Shown here: piece by piece, positions 8,802-16,596 of the stretch
Numbering within the stretch: position 1 is the stretch's first letter
Layout of the letters: each line of letters begins with the position of its first letter
DNA from: Thermoplasmata archaeon
Lineage (GTDB): Archaea; Thermoplasmatota; DTKX01; VGTL01
Length of the DNA: 64,000 nt
Direction of reading: 5' to 3'
Assembly: GCA_038851035.1 (NCBI GenBank)
Contig: JAWCLH010000001.1
Span: forward strand, 31,136-95,135
Notes under the pieces: generated by a model
Database searches by the model: none
What the model saw: only the letters and a program-made list of their open reading frames with translations
Told to the model about the DNA's origin: nothing
Program-made: the position numbers and the translations under genes

Positions 8802-8986
8802 CTCGATGACACCTTGGCCATCCCCCCTCCATTTTCGATGTTCCGTCAGGTTACCACCGCTCCCCAGTCTTTTTGCTCCTCTGCCCGCTCAGAGTTGACA
8901 TCGGGTTCGCGCCTGTGGCCGGTGGGCGACGCCCAGGCGGGCGGAGAGAGGGCCCCTCCCCACGCGCCCGGCCGGCGGTCGAGGCC

Positions 8987-9457
8987 TCAGGACTGAACCA
9001 CGGGGATATCCAGAACCTTCTTCCCGTAGCCCGGCTTCTCAATTGTGACGATTATCGGCCCCGCACCGCTCCCGACCACCGAGCACCTGAGCCCGGTGAA
9101 CTTCGCCTCGCCATTCGCGTCCGTGGTGGCGTAGGGTTTTGAGCCCTCCCGGGTTTTTATGTTGTTCCCCTGGAGAGTTACAACCGCTCCCGCCAGCCTG
9201 TTGCCCGAGCTGTCAGTCACGGTTACGGTGATGGCCACGCTCTCATTGGCCCAGATTCCGTCCCCGTCCTTGTCACTCACGACAACGAGCTGCGGCGAGA
9301 CGCTGACCGACCCCAGCGCCTGCGGCGGCTTCGCCAGGCTCAGCATTCCAAACACAATCCCTATGCTGACCGCCGTGATGATCACGATGATCAGCAGGTA
9401 CAGCGGCAGCCCCTCGATCGCTCCTCCATCGCTCCTTCTCCACTTCCTCACGGCCAT
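8987..9457 (-). CDS. Pilin-like protein with Ig/Big-like domain (cluster member 1)
   Basis: 156 residues. The N-terminus MAVRKWRRSDGGAIEGLPLY carries basic residues, then a Gly-Ala-Ile-Glu site resembling class III prepilin cleavage sites (G/A before a hydrophobic run with E at +3 or +5), followed by the helix LLIIVIITAVSIGIVFGML. The C-terminal part (VAITVTVTDSSGNRLAGAVV, later NGEAKFTGL) is a bacterial-Ig/Big-like beta sandwich as in adhesive surface proteins. This is probably the first gene of a pilin cluster, under the promoter at 9490-9500. That promoter shares a 13-bp upstream element with the pilus-motor operon at 25.3-29.7 kb. Confidence 0.75.
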   Translation of the reverse strand: MAVRKWRRSDGGAIEGLPLYLLIIVIITAVSIGIVFGMLSLAKPPQALGSVSVSPQLVVVSDKDGDGIWANESVAITVTVTDSSGNRLAGAVVTLQGNNIKTREGSKPYATTDANGEAKFTGLRCSVVGSGAGPIIVTIEKPGYGKKVLDIPVVQS

Positions 9458-9489
9458 CCGGCACCACCGGATATCCCTCTGGCGCCGGA

Positions 9490-9519
9490 GGTATATATTG
9501 GTGGCGTGGTAGGTACCAT
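9490..9519 (-). promoter_or_regulatory. Promoter of the pilin cluster: TATA box plus 13-bp element shared with the tadA-like operon
   Basis: On the minus strand the TATA box CAATATATACC (9490-9500) lies 33-43 bp before the ATG at 9457. Six bp further upstream is ATGGTACCTACCA (9507-9519). The same 13 bases occur at 29741-29753, five bp upstream of another pilus promoter. At this site the element is also part of a perfect 7-bp inverted repeat (9510-9516/9522-9528, 5-bp spacer). Confidence 0.6.
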
Positions 9520-9687
9520 TCGTACCTAAAGGAATAAATGGAAGGGCGCGGGATTGGAGGGAGTATTGGGAGGAGGACGGGGACGATGGGGGGAGGAAAC
9601 GTACCGCGCGCGCCCACCGGCCCCACTGAGAAAATGAGGAGTCCGGGGATTGTCAATGGTTCATGCGGGGACTATGCCGGGGGCCGC
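9501..9687. other. Intergenic region between pilin cluster and toxin-fragment
   Basis: Besides the upstream promoter element of the pilin cluster, this GC-rich 190-bp stretch contains no convincing gene, RNA or hairpin. Confidence 0.4.
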
Positions 9688-10610
9688 TCAGCTGTCCCGG
9701 AGACCATCGTCATCGCCATCTTCGTACCCCGATGGCTCCTCCCCGTCCATAATCCCGTTGGCGAGGTCTATACGGCGCCCGAGGAGGGTCCCGTCGGAGT
9801 TGGCACTCGCGGGCTCGGTGATATAGACCTCCCGATGGCGGTCCGTGGGGTTTGTGGACTGGCTGGACGCGCAGGTGAAGGTGTAGATGTGGGCCTCGAA
9901 CATCACCACTTGCCCCACGGGCCTCATTTTTGCCACCAGGATTTCGTTGGCGCTCCTGTTCAGGCTCACGAACGAGTATTCGTCGAAGAACTTAATAAAC
10001 ACGTGGTTGGCTATGCCGCCCCACCTGGAGCCGTTGACGAGGGGCTCGGTCCAGTTCCGCTCGCAGGAATAGGTGTAGAGCTTTCCGGTCTCCCAGTTCT
10101 TGCCCTTGAACCAGATAGTCGTGTTGGTAAGGTTGGCATCATAGGCCTCGTATTTGAAGCCCCCTTCGCTCACATTAGTTCTCATTATGACGGCTCCGAG
10201 CTCCACATCGTCCTTCGCCTTGTCCCCGTCAGTGTCGTTGACTCTTGGATTGGAGCCCGCGATGTACTCAATCCGGTTAGGAACATACTCATTGACTGGA
10301 GCCCCGCTTGTGAAGTCCCAGGGAGCCCTGTAGTCATACATGTCATCGCAGGTTCCGTTGGTGCCATCATCTCCAGAATTGCTGAGTGGATTTATCCTGT
10401 ACCATGCTTCCCAGCCGTCAGGCATTTCGTCGGAATCAGTGTCCCATTTGGAGCTATTTGTCTCGCCGGGGCCCGACCCCCCGCCCCAGCTCCCGGTATC
10501 CACGGCACCATCCAGATCCAGGTCCTCGCCCTCCCAGAAGTTGTGGAGGTTGTCGGAGGTTTCGTTGAAGTTGCCCCATTCGTCCCGGGTGAAGTTGTAG
10601 CTCCAATTAA
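9688..10610 (-). pseudogene. Orphan fragment of a second large Asp-rich repeat (toxin-carrier) gene
   Basis: The minus-strand frame is open for about 308 codons to a TGA at 9688-9690 but has no credible start. It begins exactly at the stop codon of the small AT-rich gene (10607), with WSYNFTRDEWGNFNET. It continues with DxDxDG calcium-type repeats (EGEDLDLDG, KWDTDSDEMPDG, RVNDTDGDKAKDD) and ends with a segment homologous to residues 43-155 of the 1763-residue protein next door (SRWGG, FIKFFD, YSFVSLNRS, GQVVMFEAHIYTFT). The shared segment includes 182 bp with one difference. The C-terminal continuation present in the neighbour is missing. I read it as a displaced or decayed second copy, possibly a recombination donor. 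Confidence 0.7.
9728..9909. repeat. 182-bp near-identical direct repeat, copy 1
   Basis: Matches 16062-16243 with a single (synonymous) difference, while flanking homology drops to roughly three quarters identity. The abrupt change in identity suggests recent gene conversion or recombination between the two copies. Confidence 0.85.
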
Positions 10611-11188
10611 GACGATAGTTGATAAAATAAATCATATTCACTTCCCCATAGTGAATTAAAGAATTCCTGCACAGGTTGAATAAGGGGATCTTTTGGGTTT
10701 TTTGATTTCCATTTTTCAAGATGTTTATTAATATAATGATATCCTCGTTTTTGAATTTCAGAATACGGAACGAAATAAATACTAAAATTTCTTCTATCTT
10801 TAATATCAATCTTTATATCATAGATTTTATATGGTAGATCATAAACATGGAATTTATCCATTATGTACCATAATGCATTTTTAAATGTCCAATCGCCCCA
10901 TAATTCTTCGAAGAAATAATTATTAAATAACCCAATATGATATCTACATTGTAAATAATCATGAAAATCAAGGAATTCGTCCAAGTACATGACATTTTTT
11001 TCTCTAAATAAATTTATGAATTTGGATTTTAAAGTGGATATTTCTTCCTCCTTTAGAGTTTTTATTTTTATCATTGTTGAAAGTTTTTCATTCAATGAAA
11101 ATAATTCAAATAATTTGACATGATCATTTATAGCTCTTTTTATATTTTTAAGCGGGATTGGTACCATTAGGACAAGGGTTCCTGACAT
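10607..11188 (-). CDS. Small AT-rich protein, candidate immunity protein of the adjacent toxin-like gene
   Basis: 193 residues, rich in Lys, Phe, Tyr and Trp, no signal peptide, predicted cytoplasmic. No family recognised. The gene starts 9 bp after the stop of the 1763-residue protein. The GAGG ribosome site overlaps that TGA stop, so translation is probably coupled. Its AT-rich composition equals that of the toxin C-terminal half and differs sharply from the GC-rich chromosome. Position directly after a gene ending in a nuclease domain, small size and matched composition are the usual hallmarks of immunity genes in polymorphic toxin systems. The role is inferred from this context and not from homology. 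Its stop abuts the orphan fragment. Confidence 0.6.
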   Translation of the reverse strand: MSGTLVLMVPIPLKNIKRAINDHVKLFELFSLNEKLSTMIKIKTLKEEEISTLKSKFINLFREKNVMYLDEFLDFHDYLQCRYHIGLFNNYFFEELWGDWTFKNALWYIMDKFHVYDLPYKIYDIKIDIKDRRNFSIYFVPYSEIQKRGYHYINKHLEKWKSKNPKDPLIQPVQEFFNSLWGSEYDLFYQLSS

Positions 11189-11197
11189 AACATTTCC

Positions 11198-14100
11198 TCA
11201 AGGTATCTTTCCTAATATGATATTCGAATAATCTTTTGCTATATTATACCAATTCTGATAATTTTGTTCAATGTCTCTTACAAATAGATATATTTTTTTG
11301 CCCGAATTGATACCTCCAAGTGCATTTGTTTGTCTTTGATATTGGCTTAATTTATCCGGACCTTTTTTTTCGGTAAAATATCCAGAGGGGTGTGTTCCAC
11401 TTTTTATTTCAACGAAATCATCCCATTGTGTAATTCCGTCGATTTGCGTATTATAAGCTGGGAGATCCTTGCTAATTTCCTTTAATTTTCTATATAAGGG
11501 TTGGTTATTTAAGTTTCCTCGAGCGAAAGTTCTTATTTCCCAAGGAAAACCATCAGGGTTTGTTTTTTTTGGATTCATTATTGCTTCACCAAATTTGTCG
11601 AGAAGATTTGATAACCCGGAGACCCGATTTTCTTTAAGAATGGATATATCAGTATATAAATCATTGATGCTAAATCCTTTATTTTTCCACTCTTCAATCC
11701 ATAGAGCAAATTTCCTTGGGGAAACTTTTCCCATATCGATGATATTATCGATATTTTCAAGGAATAGATTATATTCTGCAGTGGACCATTTAACCCCTGC
11801 ATATAATCTAAATATCCTTGGATGCTCCACAGCGAATCTTCTGAAGGACTTCTTTAAGGCTGCAATTTTATTTATCAGTGACTGCAAAATTCCACCCTTC
11901 GCCAATGCAATGACGCTAGTTGCGGCAAAAGGTGTCCCGATTCCGGTCTTGAACCAGAAATCGAATATCTCCGGGAAAGCATAAGATATGCAAGCAGCAA
12001 GCCCAATTTCAATTGACCCGACAATAACCATCCGGATTCCAGGCCTGAGACCGCTCCATTTCGCAGACCATTCCGAAAATTTTTTGGCGACTTCGGATGC
12101 AGTCATTTTACTAGCCAAATTGTCGATTATAGTCGAACGTGGAACCTTAGCCCAAGCCCCAAACCTGCTAGCAATCTTTTTACATATTATAACCTGTAAA
12201 ATCATGCCTGCTATGTATCCACTATAAAAAGCATTGGCGAATTGGTCATATTTAGATTCTTCAGTCTCATTATTATATGGGTTACAATCCTTTTGTTTTT
12301 CCACAGCTGAATTTTTAATCTCCTCGAAGGCCCCCCAACCATGTTCAGCAAAAAGTTCGCTTAGTTTAGCGATTCCCTCGAACAGGCTCCAGGGTTTCCA
12401 AAATAATTCCGCCAATCCGACCGCTACATCCATCATTGAAACTATGAATCCAGATACCAAACCGCCCCTGATAGGCCCTAAGAATTTTGTCATCCATTTT
12501 AAACCATAATGAACGATCGTGTTGTGTATCCCTAATACCGGCGCGAGATTTAGTTCCTCCGTAAAGCCATAACAATCTTCAGCTACGATTTTAAAATTCG
12601 GGAATTTAACCCCATCGGTTATTCTATCCCAGCCACCACATATAGTATATGTGTGTCTCAATACCATATAGGTTGGATACGAATAAGACAAGCAACACCA
12701 TTGGAAATCGATTTTATCCTCTCGATATAATCCAACCCACCTTATTCCTTGTTTATCTTCAATATACATGATGAAATCTAGTGAAAATGAGAAAGCAGGT
12801 TTATTCAGTGAGCATTCGATTGTCGGACCTTTAATATCCATTACTGCGGGATCATCATCAATATTATCCACCCAGGTATCTTTATCGGAATCATAGCAAT
12901 CCGGGTCCGTTCTGTAGTAAAATTCGTCAAAATCTGATAAACAGTCTCCGTCAGTATCGTCGTTTAAAGGAGATGATTTTACATGCCGGTAGGTTAAGTA
13001 AAAATCTACACTCTCATTATTTTGAATAGCTCGACATGTCTCGAAAACCGCCCACAGATTATCAATCAGTATAGCGTCCCAGCCATTTACCTCGATACCA
13101 TCTTCTAGGCCATCGCCATCAGTATCCGGGTTTTTGGCATTTGTATGATATCCCAATATCTCTGGACCGTCGTTTAAATCGTCGAAGTCCGTGTCAGGAT
13201 TGAAAAAATCGGTCCCATAGTACAATTCCATGGGATAGCTCAATCCATCATAATCAGGATCCCTTTCCATGGGCTGGTCGTCAGATGAATCCTCTATCGA
13301 ATCCCTGTCGCTATCGTACCAATATGGCGATGTTAATAAGTGGCTCTTAATTTCGATATCATCGTCAAGACCGTCTCCGTCGGTGTCATTATTGGTCGGC
13401 TCGATACCCTGTCTCAACAGCAGTATAGGCATGAATATATTTACATTATCGGGACCTAAACATTTAATTGTCAAATTACCAAGACAATTCGTTTGATAAT
13501 CAATACCAAAATATGTATGAAGATGGTTAATTTTGGTTGAATTCAAGAATATCGTATCGTTTGTTCCTTTGAATTTCAGAGATATGTTCACAGATGGATT
13601 GTATCCTATATCATAGGTGTGTGGCCATGCTAACAATCGGATGACGTATCGCCCTTCACTCTCGATTGGGACCGGCGTTGAAACATGGGAATTATTCTCA
13701 ATACCCCAGGAGCCGATTATCGGGCAGCACCAGAGATAGGACCCATTGACAATATCACCCGGTGATAAAATATTATATACAAAATAACCGTTGATTTCAT
13801 CCCCGTCGGTATATGTATCGTTGTCAGTATCGCAATTAAGTGGTTCGGTTCCTACGGAAAGCTCGCCTCTTGCGGTTATATTGAATGTGGTTAAATTGAT
13901 ATATCTATACGGATGACACACAGTCCCGTTCTCTACAATGACAGTCAAATTCCCTAACGTTAATTTTCCAGAGTAGGGGATTAGGGATGGTAGATCAAAA
14001 CCGTCCCAAAGGCCGTCCTGGTCCGTATCCGCAGACCACGGACTCGTACCGTGCCAGCCCTCGCCGAAGAATGTCCTCGTCCCGTTTGTATTGTTGATGT

Positions 14101-16489
14101 GGGAAGTTCCGTTCTGGAGATAGGCCGAGTGCCTCCAGTCGCCGGACCCAACCGTCAGGTTGTTCCCGTCGATGAGCCCGTCCCCGTCACTATCCGGGTC
14201 GCGCGCGTTTATCCATCCATCTCCGTCCAGGTCAGAATTCCAGTTCTTCTCCTTCCCGTCCAGAATGCCGTCCCCATCAGTGTCATTATTGGTTTTATTA
14301 AGGCCCCATGCAAGTTCAGCGGTGTCGTTTATCCCGTCAAGGTCAGAATCGTTTCCCAGCGGGTTCGACTCGACGGGGGTCTGGGCTATCCACCACTCGT
14401 ATTTCCCGTTGAGGTTCGTGTCTTCAACTTCATTTACCTCTTTCGAGCTATTGCCATTGAAATCTATCCAGCCGTCCGGTAAAGTGTCATTGTCGGAATC
14501 CCAATCCAGAGCGTTTGGCTTGCCATCCCCGTCGAAGTCGTTCCACCAGTAGTCTATCCAGGTCCCGCTCTGGTTCCAGTAAAGGTCGTGACGGTCCGTA
14601 ATGTTGTCGTTATCGGAATCGCCGTCCTTCGGATTCCACAAGCTGTCCTTATCTGGGTTCATTATCTGGAGGTAGAGCGTGTCGAAGCTGCTGAGTTCAA
14701 AGACCTCCTGGCCGTCGGTGAGGCCGTCTGCGTCGCTGTCGTTGCTGCGGGGATTTCCAAGGCCTGTCCCGTTTTCCCTGGTCCAGAACTCCTTCGTCGG
14801 GTGCGGCACTATCAAGGCGTCGCGGATATCGCTCTGCCACGGCCACTGGTTTATCGTGTACTCGGTCCAGCAGCCGCTCATGTTCACCCACAATATTTTC
14901 TTTGTGTAATTATACAGGACTAGGTCGTAGCCTTCGGGCGTCTTATAGTCCAGGTATACTGAGTAATTTCCACTTGGCCCGGAGGTCCGGTTGTACCAGT
15001 ACACCCACATGCTCGTGTTTCCGATGTCTGCCGCTATCCATGTGTTGGAGACATTGTATTTGCCGTTTAGGGCGCTCGTCCTGAACCTTATCGTCCTGAC
15101 CTCTATCCAGTCCTCCACGCCGTCGGAGTCCGTGTCGTTGTGCAGGGGCGAGGTCTCGTCGGAATCGAGGGCGCCGTCGAGGTCTTTGTCTTCATATTCT
15201 CCATAGTCTTTGACGCTGTTGTTGTTGAAATCGACCCAGCCGTCTGGCAGATAATCGTCATCAGAATCCTGGTCGACCATGCTCGTCCCCACGCTCTTCT
15301 CGATGCCGTCGTTCAGCCCATCAAAGTCGGAATCGTTGCACGAGCCGTGGCTGACCCTGAACTCCAATGTGTCGTTGATGCCGTCACTATCCGAATCCGT
15401 ATATCCCGCCCGCGGGTCGGAATGGCCCCCCCTCGCGAGCCTGCACCCGTCCATATCTTCATAATAATAGGTCCAGCCGTAGACCTCGTCCCCGTCGATG
15501 ATGGCATCATTGTCGGTGTCCGGGTCTAGGAGCCATGTCCCCACAGACTTCTCGCCGTAATAGCTCCCTCCGTCTATAGTCCTATTGTTCCCATCTATCA
15601 GCTTGTCATGGTCCGTGTCCGGGTCTGACCAGTTGGTGCAGTGGGATATCTCGCCGAAGAAGGAATAGTTCCCGTCGCCGTTTGAAACATTGGCTATGGA
15701 ATGCTGGGAAGATGTGAAATAAGCATACCTGTAATCAGATGGGAGAAGGACCACGTCGGAGCCGTCAAGCAGGCCGTCGTCGTCAGAATCAGGGTCGTAC
15801 GGCGGGTTGCAGTAGGCGCTGCTGTGGCTCTCGTTGCTCCCGGGGGCGTATTTGGGAACGGCCGTCCCTTTCCTCGGATACTCGATTGTCTCGTTGAGAC
15901 CGTCCGCGTCAGAGTCGGTGTCCAGCATGTTGCACACACCGTCTCCATCCAGGTCCGTCCCCCACTCGCCCCAGCCGCCCTCCTCCGTGTCCTGGACCCA
16001 GTCGTCGTCGGAATCTATATCACGGGCGTTGACGATGCCATCGTTGTCGCTATCTTCATATCCCGATGGCTCCTCCCCGTCCATAATCCCGTTGGCGAGG
16101 TCTATACGGCGCCCGAGGAGGGTCCCGTCGGAGTTGGCACTCGCGGGCTCGGTGATATAGACCTCCCGGTGGCGGTCCGTGGGGTTTGTGGACTGGCTGG
16201 ACGCGCAGGTGAAGGTGTAGATGTGGGCCTCGAACATCACCACCTGCCCCGCAGGCCTCATCCTGGCGACAAGAATCTCGTTGCTTGAGCGGTTCAGACT
16301 CACAAAAGAATAATAGTCAAAGAACTTAATAAACAAATGGGTGGCGATGGCGCCCCATCTGGAGGCCATAAAGAATAGCCCGGGAATCATTTGTTCATGG
16401 GGGCATGTGTGGCTCACTTGCCGTCCACAGGACGGGTCCCGGGATGAATGCCCGCCCGGGGCATTGCCTCGAGCTGTTCGGGTGGGCAA
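11198..16489 (-). CDS. Giant Asp-rich (TSP3-like) repeat protein with C-terminal PD-(D/E)XK-type nuclease domain; candidate polymorphic toxin
   Basis: 1763 codons. Residues about 43-155 are a segment duplicated at 9.7-10.0 kb. Residues about 140-1210 are dozens of DxDxDG calcium-binding motifs of thrombospondin-type-3 style (DSDNDGI, DLDGDGV, DTDGDGL), interrupted by Asn/Thr-rich beta domains. A hydrophobic zone at about 1310-1540 has several membrane-like helices (for example SGYIAGMILQVIICKKIA). The C-terminal 130 residues contain IDGITQWDDFVEIKSG (Asp1684, Glu1694, Lys1696) followed by YQRQ, the D-(x9)-ExK pattern of PD-(D/E)XK nucleases. DNA is GC-rich upstream of about 14040 and AT-rich downstream. 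No signal peptide is seen at the 5' end, which may be truncated; internal Mets near 16390 and 16363 are alternative starts. Confidence 0.75.
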   Translation of the reverse strand: MPTRTARGNAPGGHSSRDPSCGRQVSHTCPHEQMIPGLFFMASRWGAIATHLFIKFFDYYSFVSLNRSSNEILVARMRPAGQVVMFEAHIYTFTCASSQSTNPTDRHREVYITEPASANSDGTLLGRRIDLANGIMDGEEPSGYEDSDNDGIVNARDIDSDDDWVQDTEEGGWGEWGTDLDGDGVCNMLDTDSDADGLNETIEYPRKGTAVPKYAPGSNESHSSAYCNPPYDPDSDDDGLLDGSDVVLLPSDYRYAYFTSSQHSIANVSNGDGNYSFFGEISHCTNWSDPDTDHDKLIDGNNRTIDGGSYYGEKSVGTWLLDPDTDNDAIIDGDEVYGWTYYYEDMDGCRLARGGHSDPRAGYTDSDSDGINDTLEFRVSHGSCNDSDFDGLNDGIEKSVGTSMVDQDSDDDYLPDGWVDFNNNSVKDYGEYEDKDLDGALDSDETSPLHNDTDSDGVEDWIEVRTIRFRTSALNGKYNVSNTWIAADIGNTSMWVYWYNRTSGPSGNYSVYLDYKTPEGYDLVLYNYTKKILWVNMSGCWTEYTINQWPWQSDIRDALIVPHPTKEFWTRENGTGLGNPRSNDSDADGLTDGQEVFELSSFDTLYLQIMNPDKDSLWNPKDGDSDNDNITDRHDLYWNQSGTWIDYWWNDFDGDGKPNALDWDSDNDTLPDGWIDFNGNSSKEVNEVEDTNLNGKYEWWIAQTPVESNPLGNDSDLDGINDTAELAWGLNKTNNDTDGDGILDGKEKNWNSDLDGDGWINARDPDSDGDGLIDGNNLTVGSGDWRHSAYLQNGTSHINNTNGTRTFFGEGWHGTSPWSADTDQDGLWDGFDLPSLIPYSGKLTLGNLTVIVENGTVCHPYRYINLTTFNITARGELSVGTEPLNCDTDNDTYTDGDEINGYFVYNILSPGDIVNGSYLWCCPIIGSWGIENNSHVSTPVPIESEGRYVIRLLAWPHTYDIGYNPSVNISLKFKGTNDTIFLNSTKINHLHTYFGIDYQTNCLGNLTIKCLGPDNVNIFMPILLLRQGIEPTNNDTDGDGLDDDIEIKSHLLTSPYWYDSDRDSIEDSSDDQPMERDPDYDGLSYPMELYYGTDFFNPDTDFDDLNDGPEILGYHTNAKNPDTDGDGLEDGIEVNGWDAILIDNLWAVFETCRAIQNNESVDFYLTYRHVKSSPLNDDTDGDCLSDFDEFYYRTDPDCYDSDKDTWVDNIDDDPAVMDIKGPTIECSLNKPAFSFSLDFIMYIEDKQGIRWVGLYREDKIDFQWCCLSYSYPTYMVLRHTYTICGGWDRITDGVKFPNFKIVAEDCYGFTEELNLAPVLGIHNTIVHYGLKWMTKFLGPIRGGLVSGFIVSMMDVAVGLAELFWKPWSLFEGIAKLSELFAEHGWGAFEEIKNSAVEKQKDCNPYNNETEESKYDQFANAFYSGYIAGMILQVIICKKIASRFGAWAKVPRSTIIDNLASKMTASEVAKKFSEWSAKWSGLRPGIRMVIVGSIEIGLAACISYAFPEIFDFWFKTGIGTPFAATSVIALAKGGILQSLINKIAALKKSFRRFAVEHPRIFRLYAGVKWSTAEYNLFLENIDNIIDMGKVSPRKFALWIEEWKNKGFSINDLYTDISILKENRVSGLSNLLDKFGEAIMNPKKTNPDGFPWEIRTFARGNLNNQPLYRKLKEISKDLPAYNTQIDGITQWDDFVEIKSGTHPSGYFTEKKGPDKLSQYQRQTNALGGINSGKKIYLFVRDIEQNYQNWYNIAKDYSNIILGKIP
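16062..16243. repeat. 182-bp near-identical direct repeat, copy 2
   Basis: Lies in the 5' part of the 1763-residue gene and matches 9728-9909 with one difference. Both copies encode the stretch from the AHIYTFT region to GEEPSGYED in the same frame and orientation. Confidence 0.85.
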
Positions 16490-16587
16490 TAGCCTTCGGA
16501 GTGGTTGATTCCGGTGTCCATCCAGCGGACCGGGAGCCTGTCGTCCGTGTCGACCACGATGTCCTTCTTGTAGCCGGCCTCCCTATA
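16414..16587 (-). pseudogene. Short open remnant between the amidohydrolase and the toxin-like gene
   Basis: A 57-codon stretch without a proper start codon, ending in TGA at 16414-16416. It reads YREAGYKKDIVVDTDDRL and continues with WMDTGINHSEGYCPPEQLEA. Codon use and Asp-rich content look coding, and it overlaps the 5' end of the toxin frame in another phase. It could be a remnant of the lost 5' part of the toxin gene or of an unrelated gene. Not recognised. Confidence 0.3.
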
Positions 16588-16596
16588 CTACCCGCT

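Noticed and set aside
9538..10659. A 373-codon plus-strand frame opposite the orphan fragment
   Set aside because: It mirrors the minus-strand repeat gene. The Asp-rich calcium motifs and homology to the neighbouring gene exist only on the minus strand, and the plus-strand product has no recognisable features.
14051..16288. Several plus-strand frames of 60-195 codons opposite the toxin-like gene
   Set aside because: Shadows caused by the repetitive GC-rich Asp codons of the real gene; no start signals or family features.
9648..16405. Short similarity between 9648-9676 and 16379-16405 (both near MIPGL-like translations)
   Set aside because: Only about 25 bp with several mismatches and different positions relative to the duplicated genes; too weak to call a recombination or attachment site.
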